This document shows positions 1 to 6,711 of a DNA stretch of 6,871 bases, piece by piece. Position numbers and translations under genes: made by a program. A model generated the notes under the pieces. It saw nothing but the letters and a program-made list of their open reading frames with translations, ran no database searches and had not been told where the DNA came from. The DNA lies in contig JABDRH010000300.1 in the NCBI GenBank assembly GCA_013041835.1, forward strand, positions 1 to 6,871, written 5' to 3'. Numbering within the stretch: the first letter of the stretch is position 1; each line of letters opens with the position of its first letter. Source of the DNA: Desulfatitalea sp. Its GTDB lineage: Bacteria > Desulfobacterota > Desulfobacteria > Desulfobacterales > Desulfosarcinaceae.

Positions 1-21
1 ACCCAAAGGTGGGCGCTTTTT
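1..21 (+). terminator. 3' half of an intrinsic terminator of the upstream gene (cut by window edge)
   Basis: The window opens with ACC, a CAAA loop, then GGTGGGCGC followed directly by five T. ACC (1-3) pairs with GGT (8-10), and the rest of the right arm (GGGCGC, 11-16) would need GCGCCC just before the window. A GC-rich arm running into a T-tract is the shape of a Rho-independent terminator on the plus strand. It would end transcription of a preceding plus-strand gene, so the etf operon would need its own promoter. Only three of the presumed nine base pairs are visible, hence moderate confidence. Confidence 0.5.
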
Positions 22-103
22 CTGTTGACGGCGGTATAAAAAAAAAGAAACTGTACGGACCCAAGTTTGCCCCTGCCTCACAACCAGGGAGACACAAATG
101 ACC

Positions 104-110
104 GGGAGGA
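104..110 (+). promoter_or_regulatory. Ribosome binding site that sets the etfB start
   Basis: GGGAGGA lies four bases before the TTG at 115 and is an almost ideal Shine-Dalgarno sequence. No comparable site precedes the other in-frame TTG at 67. It supports a start at 115, where the protein opens with the family-typical MKIL. Confidence 0.75.
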
Positions 111-114
111 TCAC

Positions 115-900
115 TTGAAAATTCTCACAACCATCAAGAAGGTAGTTGATGTGGAGCTGAACATCAACGTGGAAAACGGCGCCATCGTTGAAAACGGACT
201 GCAGTATGTCATGAATGCCTGGGATGAAAACGCGGTGGAAGCCGCCGTCCAGCTCAAGGAAAAAAATGGCGCGGAAACCACCCTGGTGAGTATCGGCGGT
301 GGGGAAGACAACACCAAAATCATCCGCAAAGGGTATGCCATGGGCATCGAAAACGGCATCCAGATCGATGACCCGGCCCTGGCCAATGCGGATTCCTTTG
401 TTTTCGCCCGGGTGCTTCAGAAGGTGTATGAAAAAGGAGACTATGACCTGATCATCACCGGAAAACAGGCCCAGGATACGGATAACGGCCAGACCGGCAT
501 CATCTTGGCCGAGTATCTGGGGCTGCCCTGCGCCAGCAATGTCATTGCCATCGAGGTGGTGGACGACCGGCATGTCCGGGTCTCCCGGCTGGGGGATGCG
601 GGAACCGAGATCCTTGAACTCGCGCTGCCGGCCGTGGTCACCGTGAGCGACAGTATCAACGAGCCCCGGCTGCCGGTCATGCGTGGGATCATGATGGCAA
701 AGAAGAAGAAAATCGATGTCATGGACCTGGCCGGTCTCGGCACCACCATCGATGCGGTGGGGGGCGGCGCCCTGAAGTCCGAAATCATCGAATTCATGGT
801 GTCGGAAAAACGTAGCGCCGGACAAAAATTTGAAGGCGATGCCGCCGAGATCACCGCACAGGTTGTCGCTCTGCTGGCCGGTGAGGCCAAAGTGCTGTAG
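115..900 (+). CDS. etfB: Electron transfer flavoprotein, beta subunit
   Basis: EtfB pairs with EtfA to form a soluble cytoplasmic heterodimer that carries electrons from acyl-CoA dehydrogenases to a membrane quinone reductase. With the TTG start at 115 it is 261 residues, normal for the family, and opens MKILTTIKKVVD, matching the usual EtfB N-terminus. A start at 67 would add 16 residues unlike the family. The EtfB signature is clear: NEPRLP at 182-187 and AKKKKI at 195-200, the lysine-rich recognition loop that docks on dehydrogenases. The nucleotide-binding stretch GKQAQDTDNGQTG (116-128) resembles the AMP-binding type (QTG) of non-bifurcating ETFs more than the FAD-binding type (GDTAQVG) of bifurcating ones. 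That assignment is inference. Its stop is 42 bases before etfA, in the same operon. Identity is very secure; the bifurcation class is less so. Confidence 0.96.
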   Translation: MKILTTIKKVVDVELNINVENGAIVENGLQYVMNAWDENAVEAAVQLKEKNGAETTLVSIGGGEDNTKIIRKGYAMGIENGIQIDDPALANADSFVFARVLQKVYEKGDYDLIITGKQAQDTDNGQTGIILAEYLGLPCASNVIAIEVVDDRHVRVSRLGDAGTEILELALPAVVTVSDSINEPRLPVMRGIMMAKKKKIDVMDLAGLGTTIDAVGGGALKSEIIEFMVSEKRSAGQKFEGDAAEITAQVVALLAGEAKVL

Positions 901-942
901 GCGGTTCCCATTTGACACATTCTTATTTAAGGAAATCATATC

Positions 943-1902
943 ATGGCTAAAGTACTCGTTGTGGCAGACATCAAGCAAGGCGTGCTCAAGGGCAGCACGG
1001 CCGAACTTTTATCCAAGGCCGGATCCATCGGCGCCCAAACCGCCGTCGTGGCCATCGGCAGCGGTGTGAACGCTTTACTATCCGACCTGATCAATGCGGG
1101 CTCAGACACGCAGTATATCGCCGATGATCCGAATCTGGCGATGTTTTCAGCCGGCCCTTACGCCGCCTGCGTGGTGGATGCCGCCCGGCAATCCAATGCC
1201 GATCTGATCTGGTTCGGATTTTCCGAAAGCGGCAAAGCGCTTGCGCCAAGGGTCGCGGCCCAATTGGACTGCGCCTGCGCGACGGAAATCACCGATATCA
1301 CCCTGGCCGGCGGGCAGATCGAAATCACCCGGCCGGCCATCGCCAACAAGGTGCGGCAGCGGATCAAGGTCAATTCCGCACAACTGGTGGCGGTCGTCCG
1401 GGCCGGCGCCTTCGAGGCGAGGGAAGATATCACCGGGTCCGAGAACGTGGTGACGCTTTCCCCACCGGCCCCTGACCTCAAGGCCGTGATCAAGGAGCTC
1501 TTATCGGATGCCGGCGGTGACATCGACCTTGCCGATGCGGATATCGTCGTCTCGGTGGGACGGGGCGCAAAGGACCAGGCCGGTGTCACGCTTGTCAAGG
1601 CGCTGGCCGATGACCTCAACGCGGGTTTCGGCGCCTCCCGGGCCTTGGTGGACGGCGGTTTCATGGCGCACAACAAGCAGGTCGGGCAGACCGGTAAAAT
1701 CGTCGCCCCCACGCTTTACATTGCCGTCGGGATTTCAGGGGCCATCCAGCATCTTGCTGGGATGAACGGTTCAAAAGCGATCCTGGCGATCAACAAGGAC
1801 CCCGAGGCCCCCATCTTCAACGTGGCGGACTATGGGATCGTCGGTGACCTTTTCGAAGTGGTGCCGGTTCTCAGGGAAGAGATAAAGAAAGTCAGGGCAT
1901 AA
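943..1902 (+). CDS. etfA: Electron transfer flavoprotein, alpha subunit
   Basis: EtfA holds the FAD that exchanges electrons with dehydrogenases and with the quinone reductase. The protein is 319 residues, a standard length without an added ferredoxin domain. It has an N-terminal Rossmann-like domain (from MAKVLVVAD) and a C-terminal FAD domain from about residue 200. Visible FAD-domain motifs are GRGAKD (206-211), [16 protein letters not shown] ending near 252, the signature GISGAIQH (263-270), and [19 protein letters not shown] from 284, which ends in the usual LxxVVPxL. TAAGGA at 928-933, nine bases before the ATG, is the ribosome binding site. The gene follows etfB by 42 bases and precedes the membrane oxidoreductase by 73, so all three are probably co-transcribed. 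Its codons end mostly in G or C, as in its operon neighbours. Confidence 0.97.
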   Translation: MAKVLVVADIKQGVLKGSTAELLSKAGSIGAQTAVVAIGSGVNALLSDLINAGSDTQYIADDPNLAMFSAGPYAACVVDAARQSNADLIWFGFSESGKALAPRVAAQLDCACATEITDITLAGGQIEITRPAIANKVRQRIKVNSAQLVAVVRAGAFEAREDITGSENVVTLSPPAPDLKAVIKELLSDAGGDIDLADADIVVSVGRGAKDQAGVTLVKALADDLNAGFGASRALVDGGFMAHNKQVGQTGKIVAPTLYIAVGISGAIQHLAGMNGSKAILAINKDPEAPIFNVADYGIVGDLFEVVPVLREEIKKVRA

Positions 1903-1965
1903 CCCCTAACCCTTTTTCTTGTGATTCAAACTGCCCGTTTCTTCCGCTTCGGGGATGGGCATTGA

Positions 1966-1970
1966 TGAGG
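1966..1970 (+). promoter_or_regulatory. Ribosome binding site that sets the start of the membrane oxidoreductase
   Basis: TGAGG is five bases before the ATG at 1976. The earlier in-frame ATG at 1955 has only a GGGG directly against it, with no room for ribosome spacing. The protein from 1976 also begins right before the first membrane helix (MNPVIMSLLLL), as expected for this family. Confidence 0.6.
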
Positions 1971-1975
1971 CGATA

Positions 1976-4084
1976 ATGAATCCTGTTATCATGTCCCTGC
2001 TGCTTTTGGCCGCGCTCACGGTGTTCGGCCGCACGATATATCGCAAGATCCGGTTGCTCATGGCGCTCGGCCCTGCCGACAGGACCAACCATCTGAAGGA
2101 GCGGCTGGCCGGCATGCTCATCCTGGCGGTGGGCCAGAAGCGTTTGGTAGGACGAGCCCGGGAAAGGGGCCCCGGCATTGTCCATGCTTTTATTTTCTGG
2201 GGATTTTGTGTCCTGTTGATTCGCAGCCTGAATATTTACGGAGAAGGATTTCATGAGGGGTTTCACCTGCCACTGCTGAACGACAAGCACTTGCTGGGCT
2301 ATCTTTATATCGGGCTCAAGGATATCATGGAGGGGATTGTCTTATTGATGGTCCTCATCTCCTTTTACCGCAGGGCGGTGGTCAGACCCGAACGGCTGCA
2401 CAATTCCTTTGAAGCCTACCTGGTGCTGGGGTTGATCGGCGTTTTGATGGTATCCGACTTGTTGTACGACGGGGCGCGCCACAACCTGATTCAGCTTTAC
2501 GGCAACCCAGGCAATATCCACTATTTCAACAATCCGGCATATGGGTCCGAGTTTGCCTGGACCCCCTTATCGGTGGGCGCGGCCAGCCTTGTAGCGGGAT
2601 GGGGCGCGAGTGCCAACGCCACTGTTCTAACAATTATGTTCTGGCTTCACGTGTGCACCCAACTGGTCTTTTTAAACCTTCTCCCCCTGGGCAAGCATTT
2701 CCACGTCATCACCGCGCTTCCCAATGTCTTTTTAAAAAGCCTGGGGTACCCCCACGAAAAGCCCCGGCTGCTGGCGCTGGAGGACGAAGCCGCCTGGGAA
2801 GAGGAGTCCCTGGGAATCAACCACATCCATCAGCTCAACTGGAAACAGGGTCTGGACCTGTTCACCTGCACCGAATGCGGGCGGTGCAAGGAGGTGTGCC
2901 CGACCCACATCACGGAAAAGCCGCTAAACCTGTTTGACTTCAACAACCGGCTGAAGCACGAGCTGCTGGAAAACGCCGACCCGATCATCGCAAGGGCCAG
3001 GCTCACCGCCGCCATGGGGCGGACCGAGGATACGCAGCGCATTGAACGTCTGAAAGAAGAAGCCGCCGGGCTAAACAGCCAAAAGCCGCTCATCGGAGAG
3101 GTGATCGCTGAAGATACCCTATGGGCCTGCACGACCTGCCGGGCCTGCGAGCAGGTCTGCCCGGTGACCATCGAACACGTGCCCAGGATCATTGCCATGC
3201 GTCAGGGCCAGACCCTGATGGCGGAATCCTATCCCAAGGAGCTTAACGCCGCCCTGAAAGGGCTGGAGCGAAACGGCAACCCCTGGGGCATCGGGTATGA
3301 CAAACGGGCCGACTGGGCCCAGGGGCTGAACGTTAAAACCATGGCCGAGGCGCCCCAGGCCGACTACCTCCTGTGGGTGGGGTGCGCCGGCGCCTTCGAC
3401 GACCGGACCAAGAAGGTTACCATCAGCCTGGTGAAAATCCTGCAAAAAGCGGGGGTCCGCTTCGCGATTCTGGGAGTGGAGGAAAAATGCACAGGCGACT
3501 TCGCCCGGCGTGCGGGAAATGAAATGATGTTCCAGATGATGGCCGAACAGAACATCGAAACCTTGAACCGCTACCATGTCCAAAAGATCATCACCGCCTG
3601 TCCTCATTGCCTTAACGCCCTCAAGCACGATTACCCGCAGATGGGGGGCCATTATGAGGTAATTCACCACGCCGAGTTCATCCACGGTCTCGTCAGGGAG
3701 GGAAAGATCTCGCTGAGTGCGTCCCTGGAAGGTGATCTGACCTACCATGACCCCTGCTATCTCGGACGGTATAATGAAGTGTACGATCAACCGAGAGCGA
3801 TCCTGGGCGCCCTTTCCAAAAACGGTGTCAAAGAGCTTCGGCGGCACGGCCGGGAAAGCTTTTGCTGCGGCGCCGGCGGAGGGCGGATGTGGATGGAAGA
3901 GACCATCGGCAAACGAATCAATCTCGAGCGGTCGGAGGAAATTATCGGCCGGCGGGTATCCAACGTGGCCGTGGGTTGCCCCTTCTGCCTGACCATGATC
4001 GAGGACGGCATGAAAGAGCTGGACAAGCAGGAGGATATCAGGACCCTGGACATCGCCGAACTGGTGGAAAAGCATATGCGTTGA
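1976..4084 (+). CDS. ETF:menaquinone oxidoreductase (EMO), membrane Fe-S/heme protein with HdrD-like CCG domains
   Basis: This is the likely membrane partner of EtfAB, oxidising reduced ETF and passing electrons to menaquinone. With the ATG at 1976 it is 702 residues. The N-terminal third is a NarI/HdrE-like membrane domain with about five helices. Candidate heme b ligands are H70 (GIVHAF), H169, H225 (FWLHVC) and H241/H243 (GKHFH). Two [4Fe-4S] motifs follow: C298-C301-C304-C308 (CTECGRCKEVCP) and C385-C388-C391-C395 (CTTCRACEQVCP). The C-terminal half has two CCG domains as in HdrD/HdrB and glycolate oxidase GlcF. The first has C470, C505 (KCTGD, a single Cys where classic CCG has two) and C542/C545 (CPHC). 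The second has C594, C630-C631 (FCCGAGGG) and C668/C671 (CPFC). The order etfB-etfA-EMO is known from fatty-acid and aromatic degraders such as Syntrophomonas and Geobacter. Family assignment is strong; the exact electron path is from family knowledge. Confidence 0.93.
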   Translation: MNPVIMSLLLLAALTVFGRTIYRKIRLLMALGPADRTNHLKERLAGMLILAVGQKRLVGRARERGPGIVHAFIFWGFCVLLIRSLNIYGEGFHEGFHLPLLNDKHLLGYLYIGLKDIMEGIVLLMVLISFYRRAVVRPERLHNSFEAYLVLGLIGVLMVSDLLYDGARHNLIQLYGNPGNIHYFNNPAYGSEFAWTPLSVGAASLVAGWGASANATVLTIMFWLHVCTQLVFLNLLPLGKHFHVITALPNVFLKSLGYPHEKPRLLALEDEAAWEEESLGINHIHQLNWKQGLDLFTCTECGRCKEVCPTHITEKPLNLFDFNNRLKHELLENADPIIARARLTAAMGRTEDTQRIERLKEEAAGLNSQKPLIGEVIAEDTLWACTTCRACEQVCPVTIEHVPRIIAMRQGQTLMAESYPKELNAALKGLERNGNPWGIGYDKRADWAQGLNVKTMAEAPQADYLLWVGCAGAFDDRTKKVTISLVKILQKAGVRFAILGVEEKCTGDFARRAGNEMMFQMMAEQNIETLNRYHVQKIITACPHCLNALKHDYPQMGGHYEVIHHAEFIHGLVREGKISLSASLEGDLTYHDPCYLGRYNEVYDQPRAILGALSKNGVKELRRHGRESFCCGAGGGRMWMEETIGKRINLERSEEIIGRRVSNVAVGCPFCLTMIEDGMKELDKQEDIRTLDIAELVEKHMR

Positions 4085-4113
4085 AACACGAAGCGCCGAA
4101 GATGTTTGGATAG

Positions 4114-4356
4114 ATGCCCCCAATGCTGGAGCAACTGGAGGAGATCGGCATTGATATTTCCTCCTGAGAACTCAACCACCTGATCATCGAAGAAAAAGAG
4201 CCTTTTCACCAAAAAAAAGACCGCATCCTATCCGCAGGCCTTCAGGCCTATGTCAACGTGGACGATACAAGCGCCCGGCACAGAGGCAAAAACGGCTATT
4301 GCACCCATATCGGCAATGAATATTTTTCCTGATTCGGGAGCACCGAAGGAAAAAGC
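4114..4356 (+). pseudogene. Decayed DDE transposase fragment (IS66-like) with two in-frame TGA codons
   Basis: One reading frame translates to a recognisable inner piece of a transposase common in Desulfobacterota and cyanobacteria. It reads LEQLEEIGIDISS, then a stop, ELNHLIIEEKEPFHQKKD, then VNVDDTSARHRGKNGYCTHI and GNEYFS, a second stop, and FGSTEGKS. The DD at 4261-4266 probably holds the first catalytic aspartate of the DDE triad. The TGA at 4165 stands where relatives usually have glycine (ISSGQLN) and the TGA at 4330 where they have tryptophan (FAWF), consistent with single-base decay. Both ends of the transposase are missing, and the resemblance stops near 4356. No terminal inverted repeats were found. 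The family call is from remembered motifs, so 'IS66-like' is provisional, but its status as a dead fragment is clear. It starts 29 bases after the EMO stop. Confidence 0.7.
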
Positions 4357-4456
4357 GATTGCATTATCATGGATAGTGTGAGAGCAGTCTGTGCTGCTTC
4401 AACATAACATGCAATTCGGCATATATTTTTTCTTCGATTGGACTGATTGGCAAGCC

Positions 4457-4474
4457 CTTGGAATCATTCCCAAG
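4457..4474. repeat. Near-palindrome, possible regulator binding site
   Basis: The core GGAAT-C-ATTCC is a perfect 5-base inverted repeat around one central base. It extends outward to CTT and AAG if one extra C is skipped. It lies about 45 bases before the TATAAT box of the DUF6351 gene, a position where an activator or repressor could bind. No regulator family was recognised, and a chance palindrome is possible. Confidence 0.25.
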
Positions 4475-4518
4475 AAATCGGGTGGAAGAGGCTTCCCGGC
4501 TTGGCCTTATGGTTTTTC

Positions 4519-4524
4519 TATAAT
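4519..4524 (+). promoter_or_regulatory. Putative -10 element of the DUF6351 gene promoter
   Basis: A perfect TATAAT lies 60 bases before the ATG at 4584. There is no good -35 box at the normal 16-18 base spacing: TTGGCC at 4501 is only 12 bases away, and the correctly spaced hexamers are GC-rich. The site could be activator-dependent, which would fit the near-palindrome further upstream, or it could be chance in an AT-rich stretch. Confidence 0.35.
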
Positions 4525-4573
4525 TCTTATCCGTATCACTGCAATTATGTTTGAAAACACAATAAATTATAGA

Positions 4574-4579
4574 GAGGTG
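4574..4579 (+). promoter_or_regulatory. Ribosome binding site of the DUF6351 gene
   Basis: GAGGTG lies four bases before the ATG at 4584. It favours this start over the ATG at 4596 (M5), and keeps the basic MIRKMR n-region of the signal peptide. Confidence 0.7.
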
Positions 4580-4583
4580 AAAA

Positions 4584-6560
4584 ATGATTCGCAAAATGAG
4601 ATGGTTGGCTTCACTGTCCCTTTTCTGTACCGTTTGGGTGGGGTTTCCCCTAAACAATCCGGCTTACAGCCAAAATAATGATATTTTCTTCAATGGGCGC
4701 GAACAATTCGGGCTTTTTCTACAAAGCGGTCCAATTTTTAGCGGCCCTCGGCTTCAGCCGTGGATTTGTACAACACAACACGCTGGACTGGGCGAACCGA
4801 TAGATGATCAATGCAACACACAATCCAAGTTCGATTTCTTTTACATGAGCGTAGCAACCGGCGCTTTCGAACCTTACGATCCGTCAACCCCCCCTGACGA
4901 GACGGATGTCGTGATGACCACAAACGACCGCAACGTTACCGTAAGATACATCGTGCGTCTTGAAACAGGCACCCTAAATCGATCCATCTTTCAGATTGCC
5001 GTGCTTTACGATCCGGAAACCGGCCAGTCCGCTTGGAACCGGAAGGTTTATATTCCCTTGGGAGGCGGATTCACACATCGGCATAGCCAAGGCCTGTTGA
5101 ATACTTTTTTCCCGGCGGTGGAAATACTGAATGACATGGCGCTAAAGCGGGGTTTCTTGGTCACAAAGTCGTCTTTTTTGCAAGCGTCGACCAACATGGA
5201 CTGGGTTCGAGGCGCGGAAACCCTGCTAATGCTCAAAGCGCATATCAAAAAGCATTATGGCCCGATTCGTTACACGTTCTCATCGGGAGCATCCGGCGGT
5301 TCAATGATGCAAAACTATATTGCCAATAGCTATCCCGGCTTGCTTCAAGGCATTATTTTGATAGCCGAATTTACCGATTATTGGGGGGAGCCGTCGCATG
5401 AGGTGCCGGACTGTATTTCACTGAAAAATTATTATGACAATACATCTCCTTCGTTGTGGACAGATCCGGCGCAACGAATTGCCGTGAATGGGCACCAGGA
5501 CGAGTCTTCCTGTTCTTTCTATGCCAATGTATTTCAGCAACTTATGAATCCGTCAACAAGCGCGGCCGGACCTGAAATACCGCCGGAGCTTTTGTATGAC
5601 GCGGTGACAAACCCTGAAGGAATGCGGGGTTCAATGCAAGATTACCAGGTCAATTACTTTGGGCGCAGGCCGGAAAGTGTTTGGACCCCGCAAGAACAAG
5701 CAGCCGGATTCGGATTTGCGCTGAGTTTATACGATAACATCGGCGTTCAGTATGGACTTAAAGCACTGTTGGACGGCGTAATTAGTGCTCAACAGTTTGT
5801 TGATCTAAATGAGAAAATTGGTGGCATTGATATTGACTTCAATTTGGTCCCAACCAGGCATCAGCAGGATCCGGGAGCGGCCGAGCTCGCTTACCGCATG
5901 GGCAAGCTCAATGATGCCAGCCAATTAGATAAAGTGGCCATTCTCAGTGTTAGGATGCCTGATGTTGATCCGATCGCGAGCCACAGCTTTGTACACGGCT
6001 TCATATTGAGCGACAGGTTGATGGCGGCTCATGGTACAACGGATAATCGTGTATTATGGATTATCCCTGAATTCGAACAGGTTTCACGGCATGAGCTGTC
6101 TTTTGTTCAGATGGATAAGTGGCTTGCCAATATTAAAGCAGATAAGAGATGGTGGATACCGCTTTCGAAAAAAATAATTAAAAATAAGCCACAAGAGTTG
6201 GTTAGTGGATGCTGGGCGCCCGAAAACGCTGGAAACATCACTTTGGAGAATCAGGTGAGTGGCGTTGAGTACTGCACGGAAACCTGGTATCCGGTATCGG
6301 CCACGCCGCGCATCGTTGCTGCTTCCGGAAGCCGCGCTCCGGCATTTGTGACGAAGTGCCAGTTGAAGTCTCTTGTACGTTCTGACTATCCAGTCACTTT
6401 CACTGATGACCAGTGGGCGCGCTTGGAAGCGACCTTCCCAACAGGCGTATGTGATTGGGAAAAACCCGATGTGGCGCAAACGCCCTCAATACCCTGGCTT
6501 GATTACACCAATGGACCGGGCGGAGAACCTATCCTTTCACGTTTCAAAAGAAAACTTTAA
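4584..6560 (+). CDS. Secreted DUF6351 family protein, probable serine alpha/beta hydrolase
   Basis: A 658-residue protein with no established function that I recognise as DUF6351. Residues 1-29 form a Sec signal peptide: basic MIRKMR, hydrophobic core, and probable cleavage after AYS. The mature protein is therefore periplasmic or outside the cell. Family-like blocks are QPWIC (58-62), YIVRLETGTLNR (122-133), a GGG at 160-162, GASGGS with probable nucleophile S237, DNIGVQYGL from 384 and NEKIGGIDID from 409. D460/D462 and H467/H471 (PDVDPIASHSFVH) are candidates for the acid and histidine of a catalytic triad. The mature chain has eight cysteines, an even number that suits disulfides in an exported protein. 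The motif resembles those of secreted esterases, tannases and polyester-oligomer hydrolases, but the substrate is unknown. The gene stands alone, is more AT-rich than the etf operon, and sits between a dead transposase and a possibly truncated gene, suggesting horizontal acquisition. Confidence 0.85.
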   Translation: MIRKMRWLASLSLFCTVWVGFPLNNPAYSQNNDIFFNGREQFGLFLQSGPIFSGPRLQPWICTTQHAGLGEPIDDQCNTQSKFDFFYMSVATGAFEPYDPSTPPDETDVVMTTNDRNVTVRYIVRLETGTLNRSIFQIAVLYDPETGQSAWNRKVYIPLGGGFTHRHSQGLLNTFFPAVEILNDMALKRGFLVTKSSFLQASTNMDWVRGAETLLMLKAHIKKHYGPIRYTFSSGASGGSMMQNYIANSYPGLLQGIILIAEFTDYWGEPSHEVPDCISLKNYYDNTSPSLWTDPAQRIAVNGHQDESSCSFYANVFQQLMNPSTSAAGPEIPPELLYDAVTNPEGMRGSMQDYQVNYFGRRPESVWTPQEQAAGFGFALSLYDNIGVQYGLKALLDGVISAQQFVDLNEKIGGIDIDFNLVPTRHQQDPGAAELAYRMGKLNDASQLDKVAILSVRMPDVDPIASHSFVHGFILSDRLMAAHGTTDNRVLWIIPEFEQVSRHELSFVQMDKWLANIKADKRWWIPLSKKIIKNKPQELVSGCWAPENAGNITLENQVSGVEYCTETWYPVSATPRIVAASGSRAPAFVTKCQLKSLVRSDYPVTFTDDQWARLEATFPTGVCDWEKPDVAQTPSIPWLDYTNGPGGEPILSRFKRKL

Positions 6561-6636
6561 AATCTCTCCGCATTGACCCTTGAAGAAGATGAGGGCTTGG
6601 TTCTATGTTCGCGCACGCTCGACATGAACCAATCTA

Positions 6637-6696
6637 TGATTCGAAGCATCCCATTGACGTAATGTCACATACTGGTGTTTCCCAGCTTTCGAATCA
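6637..6696. repeat. Inverted repeat downstream of the DUF6351 gene
   Basis: TGATTCGAA at 6637-6645 is matched by its reverse complement TTCGAATCA at 6688-6696, with 42 bases between. Inside lies TGACGTAATGTCA (6655-6667), itself a near-palindrome with one mismatch. The T-tract of an intrinsic terminator is lacking, and the loop is long for one. The region 6561-6711 otherwise holds no gene. The arms contain the self-complementary TTCGAA, which makes a chance match more likely. Confidence 0.3.
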
Positions 6697-6711
6697 AGTG
6701 GGCGAAGTTAG

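Larger units (their letters stand above)
4357..4583. other. Gene-free stretch upstream of the DUF6351 gene
   Basis: About 230 bases between the transposase remnant and the next gene. Short open frames exist on both strands (4391-4678 plus, 4367-4657 minus) but they run into the signal-peptide region of the DUF6351 gene and show no family motif or good ribosome site, so I treat them as chance. The stretch is more AT-rich than the operon to the left. It holds a perfect TATAAT, a near-palindrome and the ribosome binding site of the next gene, so it is best read as that gene's promoter region. Confidence 0.5.

Noticed and set aside
25..40. TTGACG followed by TATAAA as a promoter for the etf operon
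   Set aside because: The two hexamers are only four bases apart, and neither has a good partner at normal spacing. A promoter is expected in 22-100 but cannot be placed.
912..941. TTGACA between etfB and etfA as an internal promoter
   Set aside because: A -10 at normal spacing would fall on the weak ATCATA/TCATAT next to the ATG, putting the transcription start inside etfA. Probably chance.
1893..1920. AGGG...CCCT followed by five T at the etfA 3' end as a terminator
   Set aside because: The stem is only four base pairs, and the same-direction EMO gene follows closely, so read-through is more likely.
1955..1975. ATG at 1955 as start of the membrane oxidoreductase
   Set aside because: It has no properly spaced ribosome site and adds seven residues before the family-typical N-terminus; ATG 1976 has TGAGG at good spacing.
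3119..4123. Long minus-strand frame of 334 codons opposite the EMO gene
   Set aside because: It is a shadow of the GC-rich EMO gene, whose cysteine motifs prove the plus strand is coding; its own translation shows no domain.
4165..4332. In-frame TGA codons as selenocysteine or recoded Trp
   Set aside because: They fall at usual Gly and Trp positions of a transposase missing both ends; no selenocysteine insertion element was seen. Simple decay explains them.
4367..4678. Open frames of about 95 codons on both strands before the DUF6351 gene
   Set aside because: No family resemblance or ribosome site; both overlap the well-supported signal-peptide coding region in another frame.
6561..6600. 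CCCT...AGGG hairpin after the DUF6351 stop as a terminator
   Set aside because: Four-base stem, eleven-base loop and no T-tract; not convincing.
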